DNA of 48,011 nt from an uncultured Bacteroidota bacterium (GTDB taxonomy: Bacteria; Bacteroidota; Bacteroidia; Flavobacteriales_F; PHOS-HE28). Location of the stretch: assembly GCA_902826215.1 (NCBI GenBank), contig CADEDY010000027.1, forward strand, positions 2,647 through 50,657. Reading direction: 5' to 3'. Positions 17,909 to 25,813 of the stretch are shown here, one piece after another. A program made the position numbers and the translations under genes. The first letter of the stretch is position 1. Each line of letters opens with the position of its first letter. The notes below the pieces were generated by a model, which saw only the letters and a program-made list of their open reading frames with translations, did not search any database and was not told the origin of the DNA.

Positions 17909-18196
17909 ATGTCCACCGACCCCATCATTACCCGCTTCCGCACCATCGCCATCGCCGAAGGCTGGAGCTTCTTGGTCCTGCTCTTCATTGCCATGCCCTT
18001 GAAGTATCTGGCGGATTGGCCTTGGGCCGTGAAAGTGGTGGGTTGGGCGCACGGAGCGCTGTTCATCGGCTATTGGGTCTTGGCCGTGCCATTGTTCACC
18101 AAGCTGAAATGGGACGTGGAGCGGATCGTTGGTCTGGGGTTGGCCTCCCTCCTGCCCTTCGGTACGTTCGTGATGGAACGGAGGTGGTTGAGATGA
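17909..18196 (+). CDS. DUF3817 family integral membrane protein
   Basis: The 95-residue protein has three predicted TM helices and the features I associate with DUF3817. These are an early TIAIAEGWSFLVLLFIAMPLKY segment, a central GWAHGALFIGYW with its HG pair, and a C-terminal GLASLLPFGTFVMERRW. The family is widespread and uncharacterised. Its promoter box suggests separate transcription from the cphB group. It is followed by a 233-bp gap in which I see only a small stem (18259-18264 with 18274-18279). Confidence 0.8.
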   Translation: MSTDPIITRFRTIAIAEGWSFLVLLFIAMPLKYLADWPWAVKVVGWAHGALFIGYWVLAVPLFTKLKWDVERIVGLGLASLLPFGTFVMERRWLR

Positions 18197-18429
18197 TCAG
18201 CGCTGTCGATCCAAGTTCCACAGTTCGAGGTCATCTTTCCCCGATCTTCCTCATGAGATCCCGGGCTTGTGTTCCGGGAAGCAGAACGCCGTTCATGTTG
18301 AGTTCCGCGACCTTAGGCTTCTACAGCGCAAATGGATCCTGTCGGCTGATCCGTCCGGTGCGTATCTTGCTCTGCCTGCACTAACCATCCGGATGAGCCG
18401 GTTGAACACTGATCCAATACACCAAGACC

Positions 18430-18801
18430 ATGAGCAACGAAAAGACCAATGGAATTCTCGGGTTCCTCGCAGGCGCCGCCGTGGGCGCATCACTGGGCAT
18501 CCTCTTCGCCCCCTCGAGCGGCAAGGAGACCCGTGCCAAGATCCGCAGTAAAGTGAGCGGCGCTAAGGACGATATGGACGAAATGATCGAGCGTGCACAA
18601 GCCGAGTGGAGCAAGGCCAAAGGCAAGGCATCCGATGCCGCGACCATGACCAAGGATGAAGTGACCGACTTCGTGCGTTTCCTCTTTGAAGAAGGCAAGG
18701 ATCTGAAGGACCGTCTGGCCAAGGATATGAACGAGACCGTTGACGAAACGACGGAGAAAGCGAAGCGTGCCGCCGATAAGATCCGACATAGTGCGAACTG
18801 A
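18430..18801 (+). CDS. YtxH-domain protein
   Basis: The 123-residue protein has the YtxH pattern. A glycine-rich TM helix near the N-terminus (ILGFLAGAAVGASLGILFAPSSGKETR) is followed by a long, highly charged amphipathic helix with many Lys, Glu and Asp. Such proteins anchor a helical tail to the membrane and are often stress-related. It begins a compact group: the holin-like gene starts 4 bp after its stop, and the next two genes follow with an overlap and a 13-bp gap. The order resembles the enterobacterial yqjD-yqjE-yqjK set, which is an analogy rather than proven orthology. Confidence 0.85.
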   Translation: MSNEKTNGILGFLAGAAVGASLGILFAPSSGKETRAKIRSKVSGAKDDMDEMIERAQAEWSKAKGKASDAATMTKDEVTDFVRFLFEEGKDLKDRLAKDMNETVDETTEKAKRAADKIRHSAN

Positions 18802-18805
18802 CCCC

Positions 18806-19216
18806 ATGGCAGATCCCGAAGAGCGTTACGCGCGGTACATCAGGCCCGATGAGGAGAATCCGGATGTGGGTTTGTACATGCAGGCCGTTACCGACGAAGC
18901 CAAGGCATGGTTCGAAGCCCAAAAGGCCGTAACGCGTTTGGAGGCCAGTGAGCAACTCGGCCGCCTTTCGGGCATGGTGATGTTGGGGGCCGTTGTCGGT
19001 CTCATCGTTACCGTCGCATTGATGCTCTGGTTCGTGGCACTGGCTCTTTGGTTCGGCCAAATGCTCGGGAACAACGCACTGGGATTTCTCTTGGCCGGCG
19101 CCGTTTTCTTGGCCGTTGGCAGTGTCTTCTTCTTGGTCTGGCGCTCTGTCCTGCGGGACAAGGTGACGCTGGCTGTTATCAATGCCATACACGCGGACGA
19201 GGATGAAGTACACTAG
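18806..19216 (+). CDS. Holin-like (phage_holin_3_6/YqjE type) membrane protein
   Basis: The protein has 136 residues. A soluble N-terminus of ~50 residues is followed by two strong TM helices (VMLGAVVGLIVTVALMLWFVALALWF and LGFLLAGAVFLAVGSVFFLVW) and a short cytoplasmic tail. This fits the chromosomal phage-holin-like family that includes YqjE. No phage genes are nearby, so a lysis function is unlikely. ATG 18806 directly follows the ytxH stop. Its end overlaps the next gene's start by 14 bp, which suggests translational coupling. Confidence 0.78.
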   Translation: MADPEERYARYIRPDEENPDVGLYMQAVTDEAKAWFEAQKAVTRLEASEQLGRLSGMVMLGAVVGLIVTVALMLWFVALALWFGQMLGNNALGFLLAGAVFLAVGSVFFLVWRSVLRDKVTLAVINAIHADEDEVH

Positions 19217-19643
19217 CCTCGTTGAAGTTGCTGCTGCGAAGCAACGCTTGCGCGCCGACCGGGACCGGTTGGGCGAAGGATTGAAGTCGCAATTGGAGTT
19301 GATCCGCGAGCGCGATTTCCGCAGACGCGTGGTGAGCGATGCCGTCGGTGATATGATCGAAGCGTGGGGGCCTATTCGCGCGCTGCGCAATGCATTCACC
19401 GGTTCGGGTGGTGTTGTACGCACGGCCATGGGCTTGGCCATGGGTGCTAAGGCGAAGACCCCGATGGGGCGATTCCTTTCAATGGTGGTGAGCTTTGCTC
19501 TACCAGCACTGCTTGAGCGCATGGGCAAGAACCCGAATGTTGGGATGGACACGGTGGAGGAAGAACTGAAGACCTCGTGGGATCGCATCAAACAGTATGT
19601 GGAAGAGCGCCGCGCTGCGCACACCGGGTCAACGAACGATTGA
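19203..19643 (+). CDS. Hypothetical protein of the YtxH/holin-like group
   Basis: This 146-residue protein is not assigned to a named family with confidence. The N-terminal ~60 residues are a charged helix (AAAKQRLRADRDRLGEGLKSQLELIRERDF). A glycine-rich, weakly hydrophobic centre follows (GGVVRTAMGLAMGAKA), with a possible TM at FLSMVVSFALPALLE and a polar tail. Its place after the holin-like gene matches that of yqjK-like partners. The ATG at 19203 lies inside the end of the preceding gene. Confidence 0.65.
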   Translation: MKYTSLVEVAAAKQRLRADRDRLGEGLKSQLELIRERDFRRRVVSDAVGDMIEAWGPIRALRNAFTGSGGVVRTAMGLAMGAKAKTPMGRFLSMVVSFALPALLERMGKNPNVGMDTVEEELKTSWDRIKQYVEERRAAHTGSTND

Positions 19644-19656
19644 ACTGCTCGTATCC

Positions 19657-20748
19657 ATGGATGGTCTACAACGGTATGTCCTTACGCTCTTAGCTATTTG
19701 TCTTTCCGTGGTAGCGCTCTACTTCGGAAAGAACCTCATCATCCTCGGGATCATCTCCGGGTTGCTTGCCTTCCTTCTACTTCCCTTGGCACGCAACGTC
19801 GAGAAGGTCGGTCTTCCGCGTTGGTTGGGAGCCCTGACCGCCACATTGGTGATGCTCATCACGGTGATCGGTGTCTTCTTTCTATTGGGCTGGCAGCTCA
19901 CGCGTTTCGGGGATGACCTGCCCGCTTTGGAAGCAGCCTTTGCCGAGAAAGGAAAGGCCCTCCAGAGCTACATCGAGGACATGGCGCACATCAGCCAGCG
20001 CGATCAGCTGAAGTGGTTCAATGCACGGGTGGCCGACCTGGCTTCTTCCGGGGGGAAGATGATGATGCAGCTGTTCTCCGGAACGGGTGCGGTCCTCTCC
20101 TCCATCGTGCCGATCCCGATCCTTGTTTTCCTCCTGCTGTTGCTGAAGGACAAGTTCCGCACCTTCTTCAAACAGCTCGGTGCTACCCGGGATGGATTGC
20201 TGTTGGACATCATGCTCCGCGTATCGCAACTCTCCCGGAAGTACATCCGCGGCGTGCTGTTGGTGATCGTCATCCTCGGCGTGCTGAACAGCATCGGCTT
20301 TCTCCTGTTGGACCTGAAGTTCGCGATCCTGCTGGGCTTCGCCATCGGTTTCCTCAATGTGATCCCGTACGTGGGTGTGTTGATCGGAAGCATCATTCCC
20401 ATCGTCATCGCGCTCGTGACCAAGGATTCGATCATGTATGCCGTTGGGGCCGCAGCGGTGTGCTTGGTGACGCAATTCCTCGAGAACAACTTCATCACAC
20501 CGAAGATCGTCGGCTCCAGTGTGAGCATCAATCCGCTGGCGAGCATCGGTGCGTTGCTTGGTTTCGGGATGCTCTGGGGCGTGGTCGGCATGGTGCTCGC
20601 TATCCCCATCACGGGGATGCTCAAGATCGTCTGCGATTCGATCCCTTCCCTGAAGCCTTACGGATACATCCTCGGTGAGGACATTGAATTCCCGGAGGAA
20701 CAGCGCATCCGTGTGCCGTTCATCTCACCTAGGAAAGGGAAGAAGTGA
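19657..20748 (+). CDS. AI-2E family transporter
   Basis: The 363-residue protein has about eight TM helices and the AI-2E (PF01594) layout. An N-terminal helix pair is followed by an amphipathic soluble stretch (~85-150), a PIPILVFLLLLLKD helix and the conserved LGFAIGFLNVIPYVGVLIGSI segment. NFITPKIVGSSVSINPLA precedes the last helices. Despite the name, members include Na+/H+ antiporters and exporters of unknown substrates, and autoinducer-2 transport should not be assumed. It closes the ytxH-started group 13 bp after the previous stop and is convergent with the isoaspartyl peptidase gene. Confidence 0.9.
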   Translation: MDGLQRYVLTLLAICLSVVALYFGKNLIILGIISGLLAFLLLPLARNVEKVGLPRWLGALTATLVMLITVIGVFFLLGWQLTRFGDDLPALEAAFAEKGKALQSYIEDMAHISQRDQLKWFNARVADLASSGGKMMMQLFSGTGAVLSSIVPIPILVFLLLLLKDKFRTFFKQLGATRDGLLLDIMLRVSQLSRKYIRGVLLVIVILGVLNSIGFLLLDLKFAILLGFAIGFLNVIPYVGVLIGSIIPIVIALVTKDSIMYAVGAAAVCLVTQFLENNFITPKIVGSSVSINPLASIGALLGFGMLWGVVGMVLAIPITGMLKIVCDSIPSLKPYGYILGEDIEFPEEQRIRVPFISPRKGKK

Positions 20749-20763
20749 TCCTGCGCAGATCGA

Positions 20764-21696
20764 CTAACGGAATATGTCGGTGAGGAAGGCGCCGTCGGGC
20801 CCCACCTGTCCACGATACATGCCGGTGCAGTTGAAATCCAGCACGATGTTCCCTTCGAGATCGATGGCGATCAATCCACCGTCGCCATCCAAGGGCGGCA
20901 ATTTCTCGTGAACGACGACACGGACCGCCTCTTGCAGACTGAGGCCCCTATAGGACATCAAAGCGTGCACATCGAATGCCGCAACGGCCCGGATGAAGCT
21001 CTCCCCATGGCCTGTGCAACTGACGGCACAGGAAGCGTCGTTCGCATAGGTCCCGGCTCCGATGATCGGACTATCGCCGATCCGCTGCCACTTCTTGTTG
21101 GTCATTCCACCGGTGCTGGTGCCTGCAGCCAAGTGACCGCTCGCATCCAAGGCTACCGCTCCCACCGTCCCGAATTTCTTCTCCTTCTCGTCGTCCGAAT
21201 GGTCCAACTGATAGTTGTCCGTGCCTTCCATTTCCTTCCACTGCTGATAGCGCAGTTCATCGAAGAAGTACTCGTCGTCCTCCAACTCCACCTTCTGCTT
21301 GTGCGCGAACTCGAATGCACCATTCCCACTGATCAGCACATGGCTGCTGTGGTCCATGACGCGGCGCGCCAAGGAGATCGGGTTCTTCACGTTCTGCACA
21401 CTAGCGATGGCTCCGGCGCGTAGATCGCTGCCGTTCATGAGGCTGGCATCCATCTCGTGCTGACCGTCGGCGTTGAAGACGGATCCCCTTCCCGCGTTGA
21501 ACAAAGGCGAATCCTCCAAGGCACGGATCGCCGCTTCCACGGCATCCAAGGCAGGTCCTCCTTTTTCCAGGATCGCGTGACCACGGCGTAAGGCCAATTC
21601 GAGTGCAGCGCGGTAGTCCTTTTCCCGCAATGGCGTCATCTGCTCTTTGGCAATGGTCCCTGCTCCGCCGTGTATGGCCAACGCTGTTCGTGTCAT
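20764..21696 (-). CDS. iaaA: Isoaspartyl peptidase / L-asparaginase (Ntn-hydrolase)
   Basis: This 310-residue plant-type asparaginase precursor is made as one chain and self-cleaves. The cleavage site is Gly176-Thr177 in KKFGTVGAVALD, and Thr177 becomes the nucleophile. MTRTALAIHGGAG at the N-terminus and FNAGRGSVFNADG (66-78) are family-defining, and GTSTGGMTNK in the beta subunit lines the active site. The enzymes hydrolyse isoaspartyl dipeptides, including beta-Asp-Arg, the product of cyanophycinase. Its location 4 kb from cphA/cphB suggests that role. Without a signal peptide it is cytoplasmic. Its ATG overlaps the PAP2 stop as ATGA, so translation is probably coupled. Confidence 0.92.
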   Translation of the reverse strand: MTRTALAIHGGAGTIAKEQMTPLREKDYRAALELALRRGHAILEKGGPALDAVEAAIRALEDSPLFNAGRGSVFNADGQHEMDASLMNGSDLRAGAIASVQNVKNPISLARRVMDHSSHVLISGNGAFEFAHKQKVELEDDEYFFDELRYQQWKEMEGTDNYQLDHSDDEKEKKFGTVGAVALDASGHLAAGTSTGGMTNKKWQRIGDSPIIGAGTYANDASCAVSCTGHGESFIRAVAAFDVHALMSYRGLSLQEAVRVVVHEKLPPLDGDGGLIAIDLEGNIVLDFNCTGMYRGQVGPDGAFLTDIFR

Positions 21697-22421
21697 CGGT
21701 TCCGTTCGCCTTTTTGCGAGCGGTGAAAGTAGGGAACCAGAACCCCCATGGCTGCGCCGAAGAGGTATCCTGTCAACACATCGGTGGGGAAATGCCGGCC
21801 GGAACGAACGCGCAGGTAGCCCATGACCGCTGGGGCCGTGGCCGCACCGATCCACGTCGCCGTCTTCAGCCCGGGCGATGCGTCGGAACGTTGGACGAGG
21901 CTGGCGCATGCGAAGGTGATGGCTGCTGTGTTGGCGGTATGACCGCTCCAGAAGCTGACCGGATCATTCTGCGGGTCGTAGGCACTGGCGGGTACATCCG
22001 GGTTGTACAGATACGGTCGCGGACGGCGTACGAGTTCTTTCACGGTGTTCGTTATCCCGGCGGTCAATAACCCGGTCTCTGCGATGATCACCACGGGCAC
22101 CAAGGGCTGTTCACCGTACTGGTTGATCACCGCAGTCGCCAACGAGGCACCCACCGTGATACCGAAGAGCACGTTGCTGGTCCGGTGCGCGCTCAAGCTC
22201 CATTGCCTGATTGCGATACGATCGATCGGCGGTACCTTCCAAAGCGTGATCATGGAAGGAGGAGCCGTCAGATGCTGCCTTTCCTGAAGATGGCCGATGC
22301 CGTTGAACGTGATGCCTAGTCCAGTTATGGTCGCTTCACGCGCTGGCTTCAGGTCGTGCCAGGTCTGGGCGTGGCCGATCAACGGGACCCAAAGGAGCCC
22401 AACGAAAAAGGCCCGAAGCAT
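21693..22421 (-). CDS. PAP2-family phosphatase
   Basis: The 242-residue protein has signal peptide MLRAFFVGLLWVPLIGHAQ and several TM helices. All three acid-phosphatase motifs are present: KELVRRPRPY (128-137), FWSGHTA (157-163) and RSGRHFPTD (206-214), with catalytic His161 and His210. Likely substrates are lipid phosphates such as undecaprenyl pyrophosphate or phosphatidic acid, with the active site outside the membrane. The start is uncertain. ATG 22421 lies in the loop of the upstream gene's terminator; an in-frame GTG at 22460, just after the DUF4920 stop, would add 13 residues. The stop overlaps the iaaA start. Confidence 0.88.
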   Translation of the reverse strand: MLRAFFVGLLWVPLIGHAQTWHDLKPAREATITGLGITFNGIGHLQERQHLTAPPSMITLWKVPPIDRIAIRQWSLSAHRTSNVLFGITVGASLATAVINQYGEQPLVPVVIIAETGLLTAGITNTVKELVRRPRPYLYNPDVPASAYDPQNDPVSFWSGHTANTAAITFACASLVQRSDASPGLKTATWIGAATAPAVMGYLRVRSGRHFPTDVLTGYLFGAAMGVLVPYFHRSQKGERNR

Positions 22422-22434
22422 CGCTCCGGGCCTT
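22405..22434 (-). terminator. Intrinsic terminator of the DUF4920 gene, enclosing the PAP2 start codon
   Basis: Read on the minus strand, CGGGCCTT pairing (22427-22434 with 22408-22415) is extended by AGC/GCT (22423-22425 with 22417-22419) across one mismatch. The loop is three bases, and a U5 run follows (22409-22405). It lies 28 nt after the DUF4920 stop. The PAP2 ATG (22421-22419) straddles the loop. Confidence 0.88.
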
Positions 22435-22462
22435 CTGTGGTTTCGATCAGTGGAATGCACGA

Positions 22463-22957
22463 TCAGTAGGTGATCAGCACGCCGTCGGCGAGGAACATCA
22501 GGTTCGTCTCCGGTTCGGTGATCTTCTCGATCTCTTCCTTGCTCTTGCCAGCATCTTCGGCGTAGTGGCGAAGCGTGGCCACATCCAATACTTCACGCGA
22601 AGCGGTGCCCTGCATCACGGCTTTCTTTCCCTCCAGTCCTTTGGTCGGTACGAAGAAGCCGTAGTCCTTGAAACGTACTTTCATCACATCGCCGTCAGGG
22701 AGTTTCACGTCCATCCAGCAGCCCTTCATGGCGCAGCTGGTCATGATCTCGCAATCGACCTTGGTGGTGAATTCCTCCTTCTCTCCCATCACCTTCACCA
22801 ATTCAGCAGTGGAAATGGCACCTTCGGGCGTGATGGCATCGCCGTAGCTCTTGACGGTTGCTTCTTGGGTCTTGTCCTGGGCGTTGACCTCCGTGGTGGC
22901 CGTGTTGCAGGCGAATGTGAGCGCGGCCGTTGCGGCGAAGAGTAGGATCTTGTTCAT
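22463..22957 (-). CDS. DUF4920 lipoprotein
   Basis: The 164-residue protein carries a lipoprotein signal (MNKILLFAATAALTFACN, acylated Cys17). The ~120-residue domain after it has the DUF4920 core: CEIMTSCAMKGCWMDVKLPDG, then VRFKDYGFFVPTKGLEGK and VMQGTASREVL. The clustered Cys and Met in the core recall metal-binding sites, but the function is not established. It has its own promoter and terminator. The PAP2 and iaaA genes lie directly downstream. Confidence 0.87.
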   Translation of the reverse strand: MNKILLFAATAALTFACNTATTEVNAQDKTQEATVKSYGDAITPEGAISTAELVKVMGEKEEFTTKVDCEIMTSCAMKGCWMDVKLPDGDVMKVRFKDYGFFVPTKGLEGKKAVMQGTASREVLDVATLRHYAEDAGKSKEEIEKITEPETNLMFLADGVLITY

Positions 22958-22973
22958 GGTTCGTGTCTTGCAG

Positions 22974-22981
22974 CAAAGATC
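22974..22981 (-). promoter_or_regulatory. -7 box for the DUF4920 gene
   Basis: The minus strand reads GATCTTTG followed by CTGC, one mismatch from TAnnTTTG, 16 nt before ATG 22957. Confidence 0.45.
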
Positions 22982-23070
22982 GCTCCTTTATAGGGAAGAA
23001 TGGTCATCCGGTGAACCTGAACGTGTTGGAAAGCCCGGGATCGACCGGTCAAGGGATGGCAACGGATCTT

Positions 23071-23078
23071 CATCTTTG
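23071..23078 (+). promoter_or_regulatory. -7 box for the retropepsin-like protease gene
   Basis: CATCTTTG ends 5 nt before ATG 23084, with one mismatch from TAnnTTTG. The predicted transcript would have almost no leader. Confidence 0.45.
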
Positions 23079-23083
23079 TTCAA

Positions 23084-23500
23084 ATGACCAAAGCGCTGCT
23101 CACCATCGGGCGTTTGGAGCGGATCGCGCTTCCGGGCCTTGGCGTGGACCGCGTAGAAGCCAAGATCGATACCGGGGCCTACTCCAGCGCCCTGCACTTC
23201 CAGCGGATCCGGCTCAGTTCAAAAGATGGTGTGAAGCGCCTGCTCGTCACCTTCCAAATGGGTGGTCAGCGCAAGACAAAGGCCTTCCGCAGTTTCAAGC
23301 GTGTCACGGTGAAGAGCAGCAACGGGGAAACCAGCCGCCGTTACCTGATCAGCACCCAGGTGAAACTGGCTGGGCACGTGGTACGCACCCAGTTCACACT
23401 GTTCGATCGCAGCGACATGAAGTACCAGGTGCTGTTGGGTAGGAAGTTCCTGCGTGGCCGGTTCGTGGTTGACGTAGGTCTCCGGAATTCTTTGGGCTGA
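23084..23500 (+). CDS. Retropepsin-like / ATP-dependent zinc protease family protein
   Basis: The 138-residue protein belongs to PF05618. The aspartic-protease-like motif AKIDTGAYSSALH places Asp29-Thr30-Gly31, and YQVLLGRKFLRGRFVVDV near the C-terminus is the second family block. Members were first annotated as ATP-dependent zinc proteases but have a retropepsin fold. They are commonly adjacent to RimK-type ligases and may process poly-glutamylated products. Here a RimK-like gene lies 1.3 kb downstream in opposite orientation, with a glycosyltransferase gene between. The next gene begins 12 bp after the stop. Confidence 0.87.
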   Translation: MTKALLTIGRLERIALPGLGVDRVEAKIDTGAYSSALHFQRIRLSSKDGVKRLLVTFQMGGQRKTKAFRSFKRVTVKSSNGETSRRYLISTQVKLAGHVVRTQFTLFDRSDMKYQVLLGRKFLRGRFVVDVGLRNSLG

Positions 23501-23512
23501 CCATTCGGCGGG

Positions 23513-24718
23513 ATGATGTTCTTCCAACAGTTGGTGCTCCGGGCTATTCGCGCAAAGGTCATTCTCGCTGTTTTCATTGCTGCTGCTTCCGTGGTCACCA
23601 TCCAAGCCTTGAGCATAGGACCAAGGACCTATCACCCGGGTAGTGCGGAATACACGGTCTACAACAACTATGTGATCTTCAAGTTGTCGTTCAAGCATTT
23701 GCTCGAACACAAGGATCTGTATCAGGACTTCCCATCCGAGCATTGGGATCGATTCAAGTACACCCCGTCCTTTTCCGTTCTATTCGCCCCTTTCACCCTG
23801 CTGCCGGACGGTGTCGGCCTCCTGCTATGGAACTTGGTCAATGCACTTGCCTTGTTCTGGGCCATCCGGACACTACCTAGATGGAACGAACGCGAAAAAG
23901 CCTTCATTCTCTGGTTCGCACTGATCGAATTGGTCACATCGATGCAGAACAGTCAGTCCAATGGTCTGATCGTTGGGTTGATCGTTGCTGGGACCTCCGC
24001 CATGGGGCGAGGCCGTCCCGCTTTGGCTTCGTTGCTGCTTGTTCTGGCAGTCTTCATCAAGCCCTTCGCGCTCGCTGGGCTTGTGGTCTTCCTCCTCTAC
24101 CCTTGTTTCTGGCGCTCCGTTGTCTGGACTGTTTTCTGGGGACTCCTCGTTCTCATGCTCCCCTCGCTATTACTGCCTTTCCCCGAAGTCGTTGATCAAT
24201 ACGCCGGATGGTTGCATCAACTCGGAAGCGACCATGACGCATCTGTTGGGTATTCTGTCATGGGTTGGTTGGCCTCTTGGTTCCAATGGTACCCTCCCAA
24301 AGTGGCTGTGTTGCTTGTAGGTCTGGTGATGTTGCTGCTGCCGTACGCGCGAACATCGGCCTATTCCGATCCGCTGTTCCGTAGGCTACAATTGGCGCAG
24401 ATCCTGCTCTGGGTCGTGATCTTCAATCACATGGCCGAGTCTCCAACCTTCATCATAGCGGTCACTGGAGCGCTCATCTGGTACATCTCCGTTCCTCGAG
24501 GATGGCTCGAGCATGTCCTGTTCGCACTCCTGCTCCTGCTCACGGTGCTCAGCCCTACGGACCTGTTCCCACGGAGTTTGCTCAACGATTGGGTGAAGCC
24601 CTACGCCTTGAAAGCAGTCCCGTGCATAGCGATCGCAGCATGCCTGTTCGGCACGTTGATGTTCAGGTCGTTCGATCGAGGTGCTGCTGATGACGAAAGC
24701 ACGTTACTCCCGACGTAG
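23513..24718 (+). CDS. GT87/DUF2029-type membrane glycosyltransferase
   Basis: The 401-residue protein has about ten TM helices. The first extracytoplasmic loop holds YNNYVIFKLSFKHLLEHKDLY and FKYTPSFSVLFAPFTLLP. Together with NSQSNGLIVGLI this matches the DUF2029/GT87 family of polyprenyl-phosphate-sugar-dependent transferases. GT87 members in Actinobacteria are mannosyltransferases; the donor and acceptor here are unknown. Adjacent ATGs at 23513 and 23516 are both possible. It is probably co-transcribed with the preceding protease gene. No lipopolysaccharide or exopolysaccharide genes surround it. Confidence 0.82.
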   Translation: MMFFQQLVLRAIRAKVILAVFIAAASVVTIQALSIGPRTYHPGSAEYTVYNNYVIFKLSFKHLLEHKDLYQDFPSEHWDRFKYTPSFSVLFAPFTLLPDGVGLLLWNLVNALALFWAIRTLPRWNEREKAFILWFALIELVTSMQNSQSNGLIVGLIVAGTSAMGRGRPALASLLLVLAVFIKPFALAGLVVFLLYPCFWRSVVWTVFWGLLVLMLPSLLLPFPEVVDQYAGWLHQLGSDHDASVGYSVMGWLASWFQWYPPKVAVLLVGLVMLLLPYARTSAYSDPLFRRLQLAQILLWVVIFNHMAESPTFIIAVTGALIWYISVPRGWLEHVLFALLLLLTVLSPTDLFPRSLLNDWVKPYALKAVPCIAIAACLFGTLMFRSFDRGAADDESTLLPT

Positions 24719-24784
24719 CGATCCGGACGGGTTACAGCGAATGCAACGCGCTAGGCGCAGCGGCTGAAGCGTCGAACCGCTCGG

Positions 24785-25657
24785 TCAAACGTTCCGTTCG
24801 ATGAACTTCACGATCTCGCCAGCGATGTCCTGGCCCGTAGCGTGTTCGATGCCTTCAAGGCCCGGTGAACTGTTTACCTCGATCACCAGTGGTCCGCGAT
24901 CGCTTTGGAGCATATCCACTCCGGCAACATGCAGGCCCAATGCCTTGGCCGCCTTGATCGCCGTGACCTCCTCTTCGTGCGTGAGCGTGATCAGTTCGGC
25001 GGTGCCGCCACGGTGCAGGTTGCTGCGGAACTCGCCTTCCTTGCCTGTGCGCTTCATGGCCCCCACGACGCGGCCATCCACCACGAATGCGCGGATGTCG
25101 ATGCCTCGGCTTTCCTTGATGAATTCCTGAACGATGACGCGTGCCTTCAAGCTGTTGAACGATTCGCAGACGGCCACTGCGGCCTTCTTGGTTTCCGCCA
25201 ATACCACACCAAGCCCTTGCGTGCCTTCCAGCAATTTGATGATGCATGGTGCACCGCCGACATTGTCCACGATACTGCCTACATCCTTGCTGTAGTTCGT
25301 GAAGACCGTCTTCGGGATCCCCACCCCACTGCGCGTGAGGATCTGCATGCTGCGGAGCTTGTCGCGGCTGCGCACCAAGGCTTGACTTTCGGTGGTGGTG
25401 AACACCTTCATCATCTCGAATTGGCGCACTACCGCCGTGCCGTAGAAGGTCACGCTGGCCCCGATACGCGGGATGATCGCATCAATGTCATGCAACGGCA
25501 GTCCACCATAGATCACCTGCGGATTCCGTTTCTCGATGAGGATGTCGCATTTGACGTGGTTGACGACGCGTGCGGTGTGTCCGCGGGCTTCGCAAGCTTC
25601 CACCAACCGTTTGGTGGAATACAGCTTGGCATCCCTGGATAGGACGACGATGTTCAT
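24785..25657 (-). CDS. rimK: RimK-type ATP-grasp alpha-L-glutamate ligase
   Basis: The 290-residue protein has the RimK length and order. An N-terminal domain contains MNIVVLSRD and [24 protein letters not shown]. An ATP-grasp core contains [28 protein letters not shown] and [17 protein letters not shown]. The Mg-binding end is [14 protein letters not shown]. RimK adds glutamates to the C-terminus of ribosomal protein S6 and can make poly-alpha-glutamate, but close relatives modify other substrates, so the target is uncertain. The nearby retropepsin-like gene is a known neighbour of this family. It has its own promoter box 64 nt upstream. Confidence 0.92.
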   Translation of the reverse strand: MNIVVLSRDAKLYSTKRLVEACEARGHTARVVNHVKCDILIEKRNPQVIYGGLPLHDIDAIIPRIGASVTFYGTAVVRQFEMMKVFTTTESQALVRSRDKLRSMQILTRSGVGIPKTVFTNYSKDVGSIVDNVGGAPCIIKLLEGTQGLGVVLAETKKAAVAVCESFNSLKARVIVQEFIKESRGIDIRAFVVDGRVVGAMKRTGKEGEFRSNLHRGGTAELITLTHEEEVTAIKAAKALGLHVAGVDMLQSDRGPLVIEVNSSPGLEGIEHATGQDIAGEIVKFIERNV

Positions 25658-25721
25658 TGCGGATCGAATGGTGAAAGGGCTGAGGAACCTGCGCGATCGG
25701 AAGAGTGCATCCGAACGGGCG

Positions 25722-25729
25722 CAAAACTA
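25722..25729 (-). promoter_or_regulatory. -7 box for rimK
   Basis: The minus strand reads TAGTTTTG followed by CGCCCG, an exact TAnnTTTG match. It lies 64 nt upstream of ATG 25657. Confidence 0.6.
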
Positions 25730-25801
25730 AGAGGTGCGCGCAACCCGAGCATCAACTCGGTCCATCCGGATCGGGTTGTTCCACGCCGGATCATCGCCCC
25801 T

Positions 25802-25809
25802 TAGCTTCG
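25802..25809 (+). promoter_or_regulatory. Variant -7 box for the GT22-like gene
   Basis: TAGCTTCG followed by C ends 4 nt before ATG 25814, fitting TAnnTTYG. Transcription would begin at or next to the start codon. Confidence 0.5.
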
Positions 25810-25813
25810 CCGC

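Noticed and set aside
18197..18429. Possible small RNA or terminator in the gap after the DUF3817 gene
   Set aside because: Only a 6-bp stem (18259-18264 with 18274-18279) without a U-tract was found. That is too weak to call.
18806..19216. Holin-like gene as a prophage remnant
   Set aside because: No integrase, capsid, tail or lysin genes are nearby, and the neighbours match the chromosomal YqjE-type context.
19657..20748. Autoinducer-2 exporter and a quorum-sensing system
   Set aside because: The family name is historical. No luxS or AI-2 receptor is present, so substrate assignment is not supported.
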